From: Tribonema minus
Taxonomy: Eukaryota > Sar > Xanthophyceae > Tribonematales > Tribonemataceae
Length of the DNA stretch: 64,000 nucleotides
Assembly (NCBI GenBank): GCA_017506865.1
Contig: JAFCMP010000006.1
Span: 248,001 to 312,000 of the forward strand
Direction: 5' to 3'
Below the pieces are notes generated by a model that ran no database searches, was not told the origin of the DNA, and saw only the letters and a list, made by a program, of their open reading frames with translations. Shown here one piece after another: positions 20,501 to 31,900 of the stretch; the stretch's first letter is position 1, and every line of letters starts with the position of its first letter. The position numbers were made by a program, and so were the translations under genes.

Positions 20501-22245
20501 AAGTCCCTCAGACAACCGTCCTTTCCCCTTGCTGCAAAACGCCAACAGGCACATCGGTCCCCCAAGCAAAACCCCTGTCCCCGGGGGAGGTCCTGGGGTG
20601 CACAAGCCCCGCCATCGACGGCAAGACCGCGCTCGTATTTGTGGCGGATGGGCGCTTTCACCTCGAGAGCGCCATGATACAGAACCCGCACATGGAGCAC
20701 CTGCGCTACGATCCGTACAGCAAGGTGAGCTGCATGCTGAGATCTGCTGCCGGGGGGGCGCTGTTGCAACGTAGAGAGCCGCTGCTCACCAGCCTGTTGC
20801 TCCACACCGACAGAGGTGGACGTCAGGGTGACCAGTGCAACAGAAGGCCGACGCCAATCGCGTGCTGCTAGCAGTGAATTGTCTCGTGTAGTCCGTGTAC
20901 CGCCAAGTCTACCGGCAAGTTCAACTGAGTAACCGTCAAAGCGGCAATGCTCGTGTAACTGCCATGTGCTCCAACAAGCGCTGCGCAGAGGGGATACACG
21001 TCCCTCGCAGTCGCGTCGCGTTGCAGCGACGTGCACACGTTGGCTGCGTTGTCTTTCACGAGTGCGACAACATCGGATACCAAAATTCGATGAATTTGTC
21101 ATCCGCGCGTGTCAAGCATCATTATGCAGCGCTAGGATCATACACAGCAGGGTGCGCTGCGCGTGCGTTCTTGCCTGAGCGCTGCATCCCAGTGATGCTG
21201 CAGCTGAGTGTGTGCTCACAGTGATACTGGAGCAGTGTTTCCCGGTAACAGCTGATACAGGCTGCTACATACAGAGCTCTGGCTGCCGGATACAGTTGAG
21301 CAGCCGACACCGTGTGATGACTGGCTGCATGCGAACCCTAACCCTAACACACCCTGACCCAAACACACGCCGGCGGGCGTGCTTCGACTCTCCTTGCTAA
21401 TTTGGGGGGAGAGGGTAGGGTTAGGCTAATCCTTACTTCAAACTTTAACCCTGGCCCTAAGTGTTTTTGTCCGCATCGATCTCACGATATGCTGCGTGCG
21501 CGTGTATACTCATCAGGTCCTGTCGCGCGAGGGCTGCGACACAGACGAGGATGTGTATATATATATGTGTATATATATATATATATATAGATTCTCTGCG
21601 CGCACGAACGCTGTGACGCTTGCGGTCGCCGGCAGTTGATCACATCCGTGCACGCCGCAGCATGCGCTGTCCTGCACACGTGAAGCCGCGGCAGTGTGAC
21701 TATGAATACTGTAAGTTGAAGTGTGCTATTTGACGCTTTGCACTGATCTGGCGTGCTCTGCACTGCACACACAAAGCCGCATTGGGCTTACGTTGATACG
21801 ATGCGTTCGCGTGTGTACTCGACAGGTCCTGTCGCGCGAGGGCTACGACACGGACAAGATGCGCGCGCTGCGCCGCGCCGCCATCGACCGCGCGCGCGGC
21901 GCCACCGCCTTCGGCGTCATCCTCGGCACGCTCGGCCGCCAGGGCAACCCGCACATTCTCGACCGCCTGCTTAGCATCCTCACGAAGCACGGCAAGCGGC
22001 ACTTCGTCATGCTGCTCAGTGAGATCTTCCCTGCGAAGCTCGCGGCGGTGAGGGGCGTGGATGCGTGGATTCAGGTCGCGTGTCCGCGGCTCAGCATCGA
22101 CTGGGGGCACTTCTTCGACAAGCCGCTGCTGAGCCCGTACGAGGCGGAGGTGTGCCTTGGGGAGACGGACTGGCGCGCGGTGTACCCGATGGACTTTTAC
22201 GCCAAGAGCGGGGGCTCGTGGTCCAATGGGTTCACCGCTCGATGA
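17545..22245 (+). CDS. DPH1: Diphthamide synthesis radical enzyme subunit DPH1
   Basis: Exons 17545-18128, 19306-19466, 20549-20724 and 21826-22245 join in phase to 1341 nt, 446 residues (human DPH1 443). With DPH2 this enzyme transfers the 3-amino-3-carboxypropyl group of S-adenosylmethionine to a histidine of elongation factor 2, the first diphthamide step, in the cytosol. Family blocks are [16 protein letters not shown] (55-70), [10 protein letters not shown] (125-134), [33 protein letters not shown] and [11 protein letters not shown]. The three cluster-binding Cys expected of DPH1 are present (163 or 164, 266, 393). An Ala-rich insert of about 40 residues (roughly 77-120) separates the first two blocks. 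Exon edges are heavily copied in the introns and beyond the stop codon. Confidence 0.97.
19060..19092 (+). repeat. Exon-edge echo of DPH1 exon 2 (left edge)
   Basis: CCCCGGCAGGTGCCTGTACG matches the acceptor and start of exon 2 (CCCGGCGCAGGTGCCTGTAC, 19296-19315) 240 bp upstream of it. Confidence 0.75.
19521..19868 (+). repeat. Exon-edge echoes of DPH1 exon 2 (right edge), three copies
   Basis: The last ~75 nt of exon 2 and its donor are copied at 19521-19605, 19662-19740 and 19789-19868. All share CTCATGGGCACC or GAGCACCATTCAGTT, then CACGAGGCGCGGACGC or a relative. The first copy retains TTGCCAGGTATGC as a usable-looking donor; the later two are more decayed. Confidence 0.95.
20287..20497 (+). 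repeat. Exon-edge echo of DPH1 exon 3 (left edge) and repeated intron flank
   Basis: At 20379-20445 the acceptor and first ~55 nt of exon 3 (CAGGCACRTCGGTCCCCCA, GGGGAGGTCCTGGG) occur a first time before the real exon at 20549. The intron piece CTTCAAGCATG.GCG..ATGCGTC.. at 20300-20340 is likewise repeated at 20450-20490. Confidence 0.85.
21490..21553 (+). repeat. Exon-edge echo of DPH1 exon 4 (left edge)
   Basis: GCGCGTGTATACTCATCAG followed by GTCCTGTCGCGCGAGGGCT copies the acceptor and first ~35 nt of exon 4 (real acceptor at 21825). A TA microsatellite follows directly at 21554-21590. Confidence 0.9.
21554..21590. repeat. (TA)n microsatellite
   Basis: Alternating TA with two TG interruptions, in DPH1 intron 3. 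Confidence 0.95.
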
Positions 22246-22955
22246 ATATAAATGTTACAATGTGCAACGTGCGTGCGTTGTTACGTTCTGAGTGATGTGC
22301 GCACTCTCTCACTTGATTGCTGCGCGGCGATGTGTGCGCAATCCGATGGACTTCCTTGCCAAGAGTGGGGGGTCGTGGTCAAATGGGTTCACCGCCTGAT
22401 GAATAAAAATTTGACAGCGTGCAATGCGCTGCATTCTGATTGCGCGTCATGCAGACTCTCTCAGCTGGCTGCTGCGGTGGCGGCGACGTGCGCGAGCACT
22501 TGGAGATGAGGTTTGGGTGCGCGGTTGAGCACTGCTGCGCGCTGCAGTGCAACATGTATGTGGCTAGATTCCGAGTGCACGTCGTGCAGACTCTCTCAGC
22601 TGGTGGTTGTGCGGCGCGACGTTGGCGCCAGGTAGAAAATGAGGTTTTGGGCGCGGTTGAGCGCTGCTGCACGCTGGAGTGTCACCTTGTGCATAGAGGT
22701 GAACACAACAGTTTGACTGACAGACAAGAAAATTACATGCTCTAGTGAACAACTTTTCAGTCACTTTTGCCTGTCTTGATACTCTCGCCGTACCCCAAGC
22801 AACTCATAGGCTTACATTGGTGCGAAGAAACTTCTGGGGCCCCCTCCGCGGCGGGGTTCGGCGCATCCAATGTTGAAGATCCCCTCAGTTTTTGGACACA
22901 CACGCCAAAACTGTGCTCGGGTGCTGTGCGTATACCCTAGATAGCCTTTGCCACC
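22246..22955. other. DPH1-M16 spacer with tandem repeat
   Basis: After the DPH1 tail copy, a ~115-bp unit repeats twice (22447-22562 and 22570-22690; anchors GCAGACTCTCTCAGCTGG and GCGCGGTTGAGC.CTGCTGC). The remainder upstream of 22956 should be the promoter of the M16 gene; part of it (GAAACTTCTG at 22826) has a counterpart before the paralogue at 53248. Confidence 0.6.
22335..22428 (+). repeat. Copy of the DPH1 3' end including stop and AATAAA
   Basis: About 95 bp downstream of the true stop (22245), the last ~65 coding nt recur (CCGATGGACTT, GCCAAGAG.GGGGG.TCGTGG, GGGTTCACCGC). The stop and GATGAATAAAAAT, a polyadenylation-like signal, follow in both (AATATAAAT at the original). Since no intron lies here, this shows that the duplication process is not tied to splice sites. 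Confidence 0.9.
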
Positions 22956-25900
22956 ATGTTGAAACGCCAGCTGTCGGGGGAGCTGCTTACTCTCCACGAA
23001 GGGCAGTTTCACAAACATGAGAAAGAGGAATTGGAAGTCCCTGCTGATGTCGCAGCAGCGTTAGAGATAGCGGCTGCGCTGGACGGAGAGGAGGATGCTG
23101 CTGTGCTTGAAAAGGAGGAGTTCGAGGCATCCAAGGTGAGTGCATCACCTTACCACCTATCATGTTGTTCTCATCACGACTGTCTCAAAGTGGCTTGAAC
23201 TCACTTGAGGCGCTGTTGCATGCATGCAACAGGTGGAGTTCACCATGGAGCAGGAAATTCCGTTCGACACCCGCGTGGTGACTGGTCAGTGCCTCAAAGT
23301 CCCCATGCTGCGTATAGGCTTTGGCTCAGAGAGCAATGACAGTGGTGCAAACCATCAACGTGACCTACCTGTTGAAGTTAGTTTATGTCAGTTGTAGCGA
23401 CCAAAGGACACGCTATGGTCAGATGACATGGTCATTTTCTACTTGAAGTATCATGCCCTGCCCTGTTGTTCGGAACATCATACCAGCAAACACCAGTAGG
23501 TACTGTACCTCAGCATCGCGTTGCTGCGCCACCTGCGGATAATTGCCATGATGCTAATTGCAGGTCTCTATGCCGCTGATATGAACATTCAAGCTCAAGG
23601 TACCCGGCTGCAACAATCACAGATTGCGTCATCTAGCAACAACAGTGCAAATCACTTTTCCTGCTGCATACAAGCCCTTGGTGAAAATCTTCACCCTAGG
23701 TTGTGCGGGCAAGAATAGGGTTACGCGCCTGCCAATGCACAAACTGAGAGCCACATACGCTGCTTGTTGCCTCGCAGGCGAGCTTGAAAACGGGATGAAG
23801 TACTACGTGTTGCATAACCCAGAACCCCAGAATAGGGTGGAGCTGAGTGTGGCAATAAAATCGGGGTCGATCCACGAAGCCAACAATGAGCGCGGCGTTG
23901 CACACATGGTTGAGGTAGGTTGGTAGTGTCATTGGCTCTCAAGAAGGGTATGTATAAGTATGATTTGCAGACGTGCAGTGCATGCCTGCGTGGCGTCTCT
24001 GTCGTCACGCGCATGTTTTGAGGGTCAATGGCACATGCGACGAAAGCTGAGGGATCGTCTACTTGTGCACTCGAGAGTCCATCTGTCAGTCCACTGTACC
24101 CCATGTTCATGCCTACATGTTTGGACCGTTCTAGACGTCCTTGTGCAGAGAAATCAGCGCACTTGGTGATTTATCCACGTGGTGTCACAGTGATTGAAGC
24201 TTTAACGCTTGATGCTGCAAGTACCAAAAGTCACGCCAATTTTGAGTGCAATGTACCATAAGGTCGTACTGTGTCCCTGACCGTCTCTGTCCGGAAGCTT
24301 GCTTGAGGCTTACGCAATTGCTTTTCATTAGGGGGTCAAGTATTAGGTTTTGGGTCAGGGGCATTTCTTTCAGTGCTTATACCAATGCACTTGCTTCGCG
24401 CGGCGCAGCACCTGGGGTTCCGCAGCTCCGAGGGCATGGAGGGCGAGTTTGAGATCATCAAGCAGCTGGAGGTGCGTACCAGTGCTGAGCTGACGTCTAC
24501 TTGATGTACAATCTAGCACTCGGTGAGCGTTCAAATTTTGTGGCCGATGCTCAGGTGATGTGCGTGTCAGTGCTTACCAGAGGTGCATGCCAGTGCTCAG
24601 TATAGGTGTGTGCCACGGCTCAGCGCATACATATATATTCATATATGTCAGTGCTCAGCAGAGGTGTGTGTGGCGCAGCGCTCAACAGCGGTGCACAGTC
24701 AGTGCTCAGCGCAGGTGCATACGTATCAGCGCTCAGCAGAGGTGTGTGTCAGCGCTCAACAGAGATGCATACATGATGATGTGTAAGTAGTGCTCGGGGA
24801 TGACGTACTCTTGGTAGCGCACAGGGGAGGGGCGTTTCAGCGCGGCGTACATCAGTGCTCGACAGACATGCGTGCCAATGCTGAGGGGTTAGGGTTAGGG
24901 TCAGGGTTAGGGTTAGGGTTAGTGCCCAGCTGAACGGCAAGCATGCACAGCGCACAGGCGCTGCATACTGCTGCGTTGTGACTGTTGCAGCAACAGCTGT
25001 CGTTGCACGTCGCTGTGTCGTGCTTGTAGTAGTAACAGCTGACATCGAATGACCTGCTCTCATTGTGCATGCTTCGGATGGGTTTTGATGCTTCCGCTTT
25101 GTACACTTGAGCGCAAAAGCGCCAATAATGCAGCTGCTGTTGATTCAGACATGAGTGTCATGCACTCATCACCCGCCTTTTCGGATCGGCGTTTCATGAA
25201 TTCATTCATCTGCCCAGGCTCTCGGCATCAAGTTCGGTCCCCATCAGAATGCGTACACCAGCTTTGACAGGACTGTGTATCAACTTCAAGTTCCGCTGGA
25301 CGACATGGACATGCTCAAGCAGGGCATGAGGGCCCTGTGTCAGCTGGTGAGACTTCATTGAGGTTATTCTGGTGACACTCTGTCACAACAATTATGCTTC
25401 ATGCAGTAGAAGCTGAGCGACGTGACCACCGCCTTACCCTACCCTGATTGTACCCTATTCTTGCCGATCAGATAATTGCTCTCCACCCTATTTGCAGTTG
25501 GACTCCACCATATGTGGAGTTTAACGATTACTGTGTGTTGTGTCCAGTGACACGATGCACGTTTGATAAGCCTCGTGTGCCACGCAAGAGTGGGAGTAGC
25601 ACAGCCATCATGATGCAGCGTCGAAAGCAATCGCGCTGCCATCTGTCAGTTGCTGCAGGTGCGCTTGTCCAACACAGTTCAGGTATACATTTGTGTTGAA
25701 CTATACATTGCAGATGCTAAAGTAATAATTTTGACTCTTGCAACCCTTTTATTTTCCTGTCTTATCATCCCTCTGCTTCTGTATGTACTTGTTGCCTGTA
25801 TTTATGGATCCAATAAAAATGCAGCAAAGAAGGTAAGCTGCGCATGCGTTGTTGTCCTTCACCAGTCTCTGCAGATGCGTCTGTCGGATGAAGACGTGGA

Positions 25901-28900
25901 GCGCGAGCGGAGCGTTGTGGCAGAGGAGTGGCGACAGAGCCTAAGCGCTGACACCCTGAAGTATATATTTCTGGAGTAAATTTGTATATTGTTCTGCCTC
26001 ACCGCCTCTCTACTGCTACATGAGCTTCAAATGCAGCACAAATTAAGCGCGCCTGCCCTGTTGTCATCCACCAGTCGCTGCAGATGCGCCTGTCTGACAA
26101 AGACGTGGACCGTGAGCGGAGCGTTGTGGTAGAGGAGTGGCGACAGAGCCTGAGCGCTGACACCCGCAGCTGCGAATGCCTGTGCCAGTCCATCTACAAG
26201 GGCAGCATCGTCCCGGGTATGTACAGAGCCAAGAATGATGAAAAACGAATCAAAACATCGTTGAGCTCTAGGTGACAAGGGATGGTTAGCCGCAAGTGCC
26301 TTCCACCAATAGCCGTGGTCGCCGCTGCTGCAGTCATTGGCCACGAGTCAAACAGTGCGACCATAACCACAGTAGTGATAATGTATTGCTGCAAAGTGTC
26401 CTCCACACGAGCCTTCAGACCTTAAGTGGTCGCCAAAGACCTCAACTTATTGAGATCAGTGCTGCCCGCCGCAGCTGCGAGTGCTTGTGCCAGTCCATCT
26501 ACAAGGGGCAGCAATGTCCCAGGTATGTACTTCTATGTATATCTTGACGACCACTGGATAATCGATTGTTGCTTTAAGCTGCGAGTGCCTGTGCCAATCC
26601 ATCTACACAAGGGCAGCATTGCCCTGGGCAGCATTGCCCTGGGTATGTATGGGTGTATGCTGGGAAAACCGTTGGTGAGCTCATGAATTGCTTCAGCAGG
26701 CTGCTTCTATGCATGTATGAAAACGAATCAAAAGATCATTGAGCTCTACTTAAGTAGGTGACAAGGGATGCTTAGCCGCAAGTGCCTTCCACCAATAACC
26801 GTGGTCGCCGCTGCTGCAGCAATTGGCCACGAGTCAAACAGTACCCGGGTATCCACGAGTTGAAAAGACTTCTGTGTGCAAGCTCTTAGCGTTCGAGACA
26901 TGGGTGGTCAGTATTGGAAAGGCCTCATGCGTTCCGTAGGATACATATTTATGTACCATGGGCTTAATTATAGATAATAAGGTACATCGTTTTCTGCTGT
27001 CATACATGGACGACCGCTGGGAAGCCGTTTTCAGAGCTGTGAAGTCCTTGAAGAAGCTGCTTTTTGATGATGGTGAATAAAAAAAAAAATCAAAAAAACT
27101 TTCACGCATTATTCACCAATTTTGACGCCACAAACCATTTATAGCCCTGTGCGTGGTGGAAGTAGCAGTCCATGTCGCATACGAACTTCAAGATGGCCTT
27201 GATCAGTCACGCTTCCCCTGCGTGAGAGCCGCATTAAGGTGCACAGAAACTGCTGTGGCAGAAATTCAGCGCAAGCGCAAGTAGCCATTGCCTGCCCCCA
27301 CGCTGTCCTATTTCTCTGGTTCACCTGCGGCGCAACGCTGAACTACTTGTAGGAAAGTTTTAGCTTTGGCAGCACTGTTGTTGGTGCACCATCGCTTCAA
27401 AATTGACCAGATTTCTGATCTTGTTGCATCTATTAGTCTCAACGATTGAACCCGAAAAAAAAAAAACGCGATTTTTGGGGCTGAGCGCGGCCGCTGGGGG
27501 TACCATTAAGCATGTCTGAGCATATTGTATGCTGTCACTCAGCATAGGTTGAGCAATTTGTAGATGTGTTGTCATCGTGTGAGAAGATGTCAAACCCTCA
27601 AGTTCTATGTTGATCATATGGTCTGTGTGGAGCGTCCTCAGGATGGTTGCTTACAAGAAAGACGTACTTTGTTTACTTCCGCTTGAGGGGCGGAATTCCC
27701 ATGGTGCATGCAAGATGTACAGCTCTGATGCTCACGCAATGCAATCGCAAGGAAGTGCAACCCCGTTGTAAAATTTGACTTGTGAGCTCTGAGCACTGCC
27801 ATCGGTGCGTCATCGCTCCGAAACTGCAGACCGCATGCCCATTGGCGTAATGGACGTCATTGAGAATGTCTCCCCCGACACTGTGCGGGGGTTCTACAGG
27901 AGGAGCTACCATCCAGAGGTGCGTCCCCTCACTTGCACTTTTTAGTTGAACTTGGGACTGAACTTAGTCTAGGGCGATTTCCTCTAATGCGCTGAGCATT
28001 CAAATATGATACGCAGATGTGTTGTAGGGTGCGTCCCTCGCTTGAAGTATTTCTGAACTCTTGATGTGTGTGCTGGGCGTTTGAATTTTAAAGCAGGCGT
28101 TTGTGCACCTGATGTGCGACAGGTGGAGAACTTGAAGTTTTTTTTTTGTACTTGAAGTTCTCTGTGTGCATCTGCCCGTGCTTGTTTGCACTACAGTCCA
28201 CTGCGTGTGTTCGCTCAAGTCTTGCATATCAAATATACTCGCGAAAAATTGTTGCGTCAACGTTGCCAATGAAAATGGTTTCTTGTGATTGCGCTGATGA
28301 TGTGTAGAAATTGCCCTGATGTGTCTTGCCAAAAATGTATTTGTCCTCAGGTTCTGTTTTTCTCACGACCAACTCATTACACCCACGCCTGTTGCCCTGA
28401 TGTTCTTGCAAAATATTTATTTGTCCTCAGGTTCTGTTTTTTTCACCACCAAGTCATCAGACCCACGCCTGTCGAATACAAACAGGTAATAGCGAACCCC
28501 TCTGCGCCAGGTCGGGCACCTAAGCCAAGCGCTGCCACCCCAGCTGTAACAGTTGTAACTGACGACGTGGCGACGCTCAGATCCAGCTAGCCGCTGACCG
28601 CTATCTAGCAGTATTCAGCAATGTCCGTCAGATTTTTGTGACGTGCCTGAGCCCTGCCATCCGCAGCTGTCATGGTGAACAGCGCTGCAATCCTCATGAC
28701 ACCACTTAGGCGACCCCCCTTCCCGTCGCCGCCGCGGTAATGATCAGCAACTGCTGCCCTGAGCGCTGGCGCCAGCGGGCAGCTTTCATAATGACAATTA
28801 TCACCTCCCATATGCGTGCAAATCCGCCTCCGCAGCTGACGGCAGTGGTCGCGGTGGGCGCCTTCACCTGCGAGCTGGCCGAGGTGGTAGGTATGATACA

Positions 28901-31900
28901 GGAGATCTTCGGAGCGCTGCCACGCAGAGAGGACCCCGCCCCCCCTCGCCCCCTTGTGGAGGTGCCGATACAGCCTGAGCCGGTGGTCAGCATCTTTTCC
29001 GACAAGGCAAGTCCGATTTGAAGATGCTGAAAATGTGCCGACAATTCACTGACTCGTTTTCATGCTGTCAGTGATGTGGTGGTTCTCCAAATTCCCACAT
29101 ATGGTTTGCAACGCCTCAGGGGCTCCTCACCATTGCCAGCCTGTCAAAGGGGCGTCCGTTTTGCTGCGAATGCTGGCACTTGGAACTTGTATTCAGTATA
29201 ATTCGCCCAGGTCTACATGAAATGTGATCCTGGTGCATTCAGATGCCTCGTAAAGATTCAGCGCTTCATGAGCATGCAATGGCAAGTGCCCAATCACAGA
29301 GGGCCACCACCGGTGCGGTGAAGTGCTTCAGGACGGTGTGCCTGTGCGCTCTGGAGTATGTTGGATTGCCTCTCGTTTATGCCACAGTATCACATATGCT
29401 CGACATGCATCCTTTTGCCAGTCAAGCTTACCCTGACCCTCATTCTAGCCCTGAACTCGCCTGTCAGATATCGCGAGTACTGCTCTCAATGGTAGATCTC
29501 GGAGCTCAGCGACAGCACAGCACCTAATGAAAGCAATGTGAGTACGTTGAATCATGATTTATGGTGCAGGCGATGACACGGCAATCGTGCACTTCTAGCT
29601 GTTCTTAACTGTTCTTGGTTGCAGCAGCTGAGAGACACGACTGTGCTGGCACACAAGCCGCATAAGGATGAAGATACTTCAAACCATAATGGCAAACAGG
29701 ATCATGACGGATGATGGCGGTGCTAAGATGAATCTGATGGTGTAATTGCCAATCACCTGGCTGCTCTCGTTTGCAGGAGCTGAGTGACACGACGGTGTCA
29801 GTCTGCGTGCGCCAGCCCCAGGTGGTTCAGCCGTCCACCGTAGCCGACTACAGGAAATTCATGGTGCTGCACCTGTTCCACACTGCGCTGTCCGAGCGCC
29901 TTTCCAAGTGAGTCAGAGTCTGAGAGTCAACATCTGTGAGTCAGAGTTTGTGAGTCAGAGTCTGAGAGTCATAGTCCCTGAGGCTCAGGAGGGCACTGCT
30001 GCTGTCACCGCATGTCATCAAAACACTATATTTTGACCAAAACGATGCTCTACGCAGAAAGCATCATGTCCGGCACTGTCGGAGCGCCTCTTCAAGTGAG
30101 TCGGAGTCTGGGAGTCAAGGTCTTTGAGTCAAGGTCTGTTGGAAGAAATCATGAGACCCAGAAGGGCAATTCTGCTGTGACCACCAATGGTCGTAATGAC
30201 CAGGCTCTGATCATGAACGAATGCTCTACCCAGAGAGCACCATGTTCAGCACCACTCACATCATACACAAGTTGAAGAAGAATCTTCAACGCTAACTCTA
30301 TGGTACGTCACCGCATCTTGGACCAGCCTGGGCGCTGCATAGTGGACTTGCGTAAGTCCTTATGGATGAGTGGTGGAAATACGGGTCAAACTGCAGCCCA
30401 TGTGGCTGAGTACGCCTCCAGAAGCGGAGCGCCAGCTGCTCGTCTGCCCTCATTCTGTGGCCGGCCTGTGTTGCCGTCGCTGATTACAAGTCCCCAAGAT
30501 GTCATGAGTTGCACCTTGAGTATTTCCATACCTGCGCATTGGGTCATTCACATTTGTACTAGGCTCGAGCCACACAAAGCATCAGCGCGAGATGCACAAT
30601 GCGTTGGACCTCTATGTGAAGTGCTCCATGTATTCCGCACAGCAAGTTGAAGTTCGACTGCCTCCCGCTGCTCTGCTGAAGGTCAGGTTTCGGCGTACGT
30701 TTAGCTAACCCTAACTTTAACCCTCAACCCTAGCCCTAACTCGCGATCTTGAGCATCAACCAGCGACATGCGCTCTGCAGCTGTTCAATCATGGCTCGCC
30801 TTTGCCTATGCACTGCAGGATTGCCCAGCGCAACACACCCCCCTTCATCGCCGCCAGCTCATGCTTGGAGGCGCCACTGACAGGGATGCACGTATTTACG
30901 GTGAGCCTCGCAGTCTTTTCTCAATTATGGCGTTCTTTTCTCAAATATGGTGTCAGCTAATTGTACCAATAGATCTGCTATGTTTATGCTTTGCTGGCGA
31001 TTTGTGCTAGTAGGCCTGTGGTACTTACAAGTACGGTTATTAAGTATGATTTTGCGTTGCTACTGGAAGACACTCCTTCTTAGGCCTTCCTACCGTAAGG
31101 TTTGAAGCATTGCCTGAGAAGGCTTGAGGGCTCCTGTTCAAGCCCGAAGGTTTACTTGCCAGGCATCCAGGCGCCACTTGGGGTACACTGCAGATGCACT
31201 TGTAGATATCGTCGTGCACTAGTGGTGCACTAGCAGTGATATAATGAAACAAGTGCTTGCACCAGCGGACTACTGCGATGCGTCATTTGGCAGCAAGGGT
31301 TTCAAATATTCTACACAAGGCCCACACCTGGCCATGTGACGTCTCACTTACACCCATCTTACTATGTGTATTTCTATTACTTTGTGGTCTGTCTGTATGC
31401 TGTTTGCGAGCACACGCTACCACCCCTCTGAGCACTCAACCATTACGGTGCAGCCTTTACTCCTGGGAACCAAAGATCATTCCGCAGCTTACAGTGGCAT
31501 GTCACCGAACGGCCTTTTACTTTTGTAACAACTGCTGCTGTACAAATCATAAATACAATACTACAAGTACGCAGTCATCAGCACCACTGCCTTGCCTCTG
31601 AACGGCATTTTGCATTTGTAATTAATGCTAAGGGTTGCCAAACTGCGTGTAATGTATATTATACGCTATAAGTATATATAAGTTATAATAATCGTTGTAT
31701 CGATTCAGCTATACGCTCAGGATTAAAATGCCTGTTTCGCCGCTGTTCGGCGTGTTCCGCAGTGTGCGAGCTGCGCAGAGTTCCTGCGCTGAATAAAGCA
31801 TGTAAAGGGTAGGTACATCTTGCTACCTCAACAGCTGCACGCACTAGACAGTGAGTTGTGCTCACTTGCCCATTCAGTCAGCTGCAGTCGTGACCTCCCA

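Noticed and set aside
21402-21590. Open frame running into the TA repeat
   Set aside because: It is intronic, covering an exon-4 edge copy and a microsatellite.
25863-25965. A second, earlier version of M16A exon 6 as the true exon
   Set aside because: It diverges before the exon end and lacks a donor in place; 26075-26216 matches the paralogue in length and borders.
29243-29527. 94-codon plus-strand frame in intron 8 of M16A
   Set aside because: No counterpart in the paralogue and no recognisable domain.
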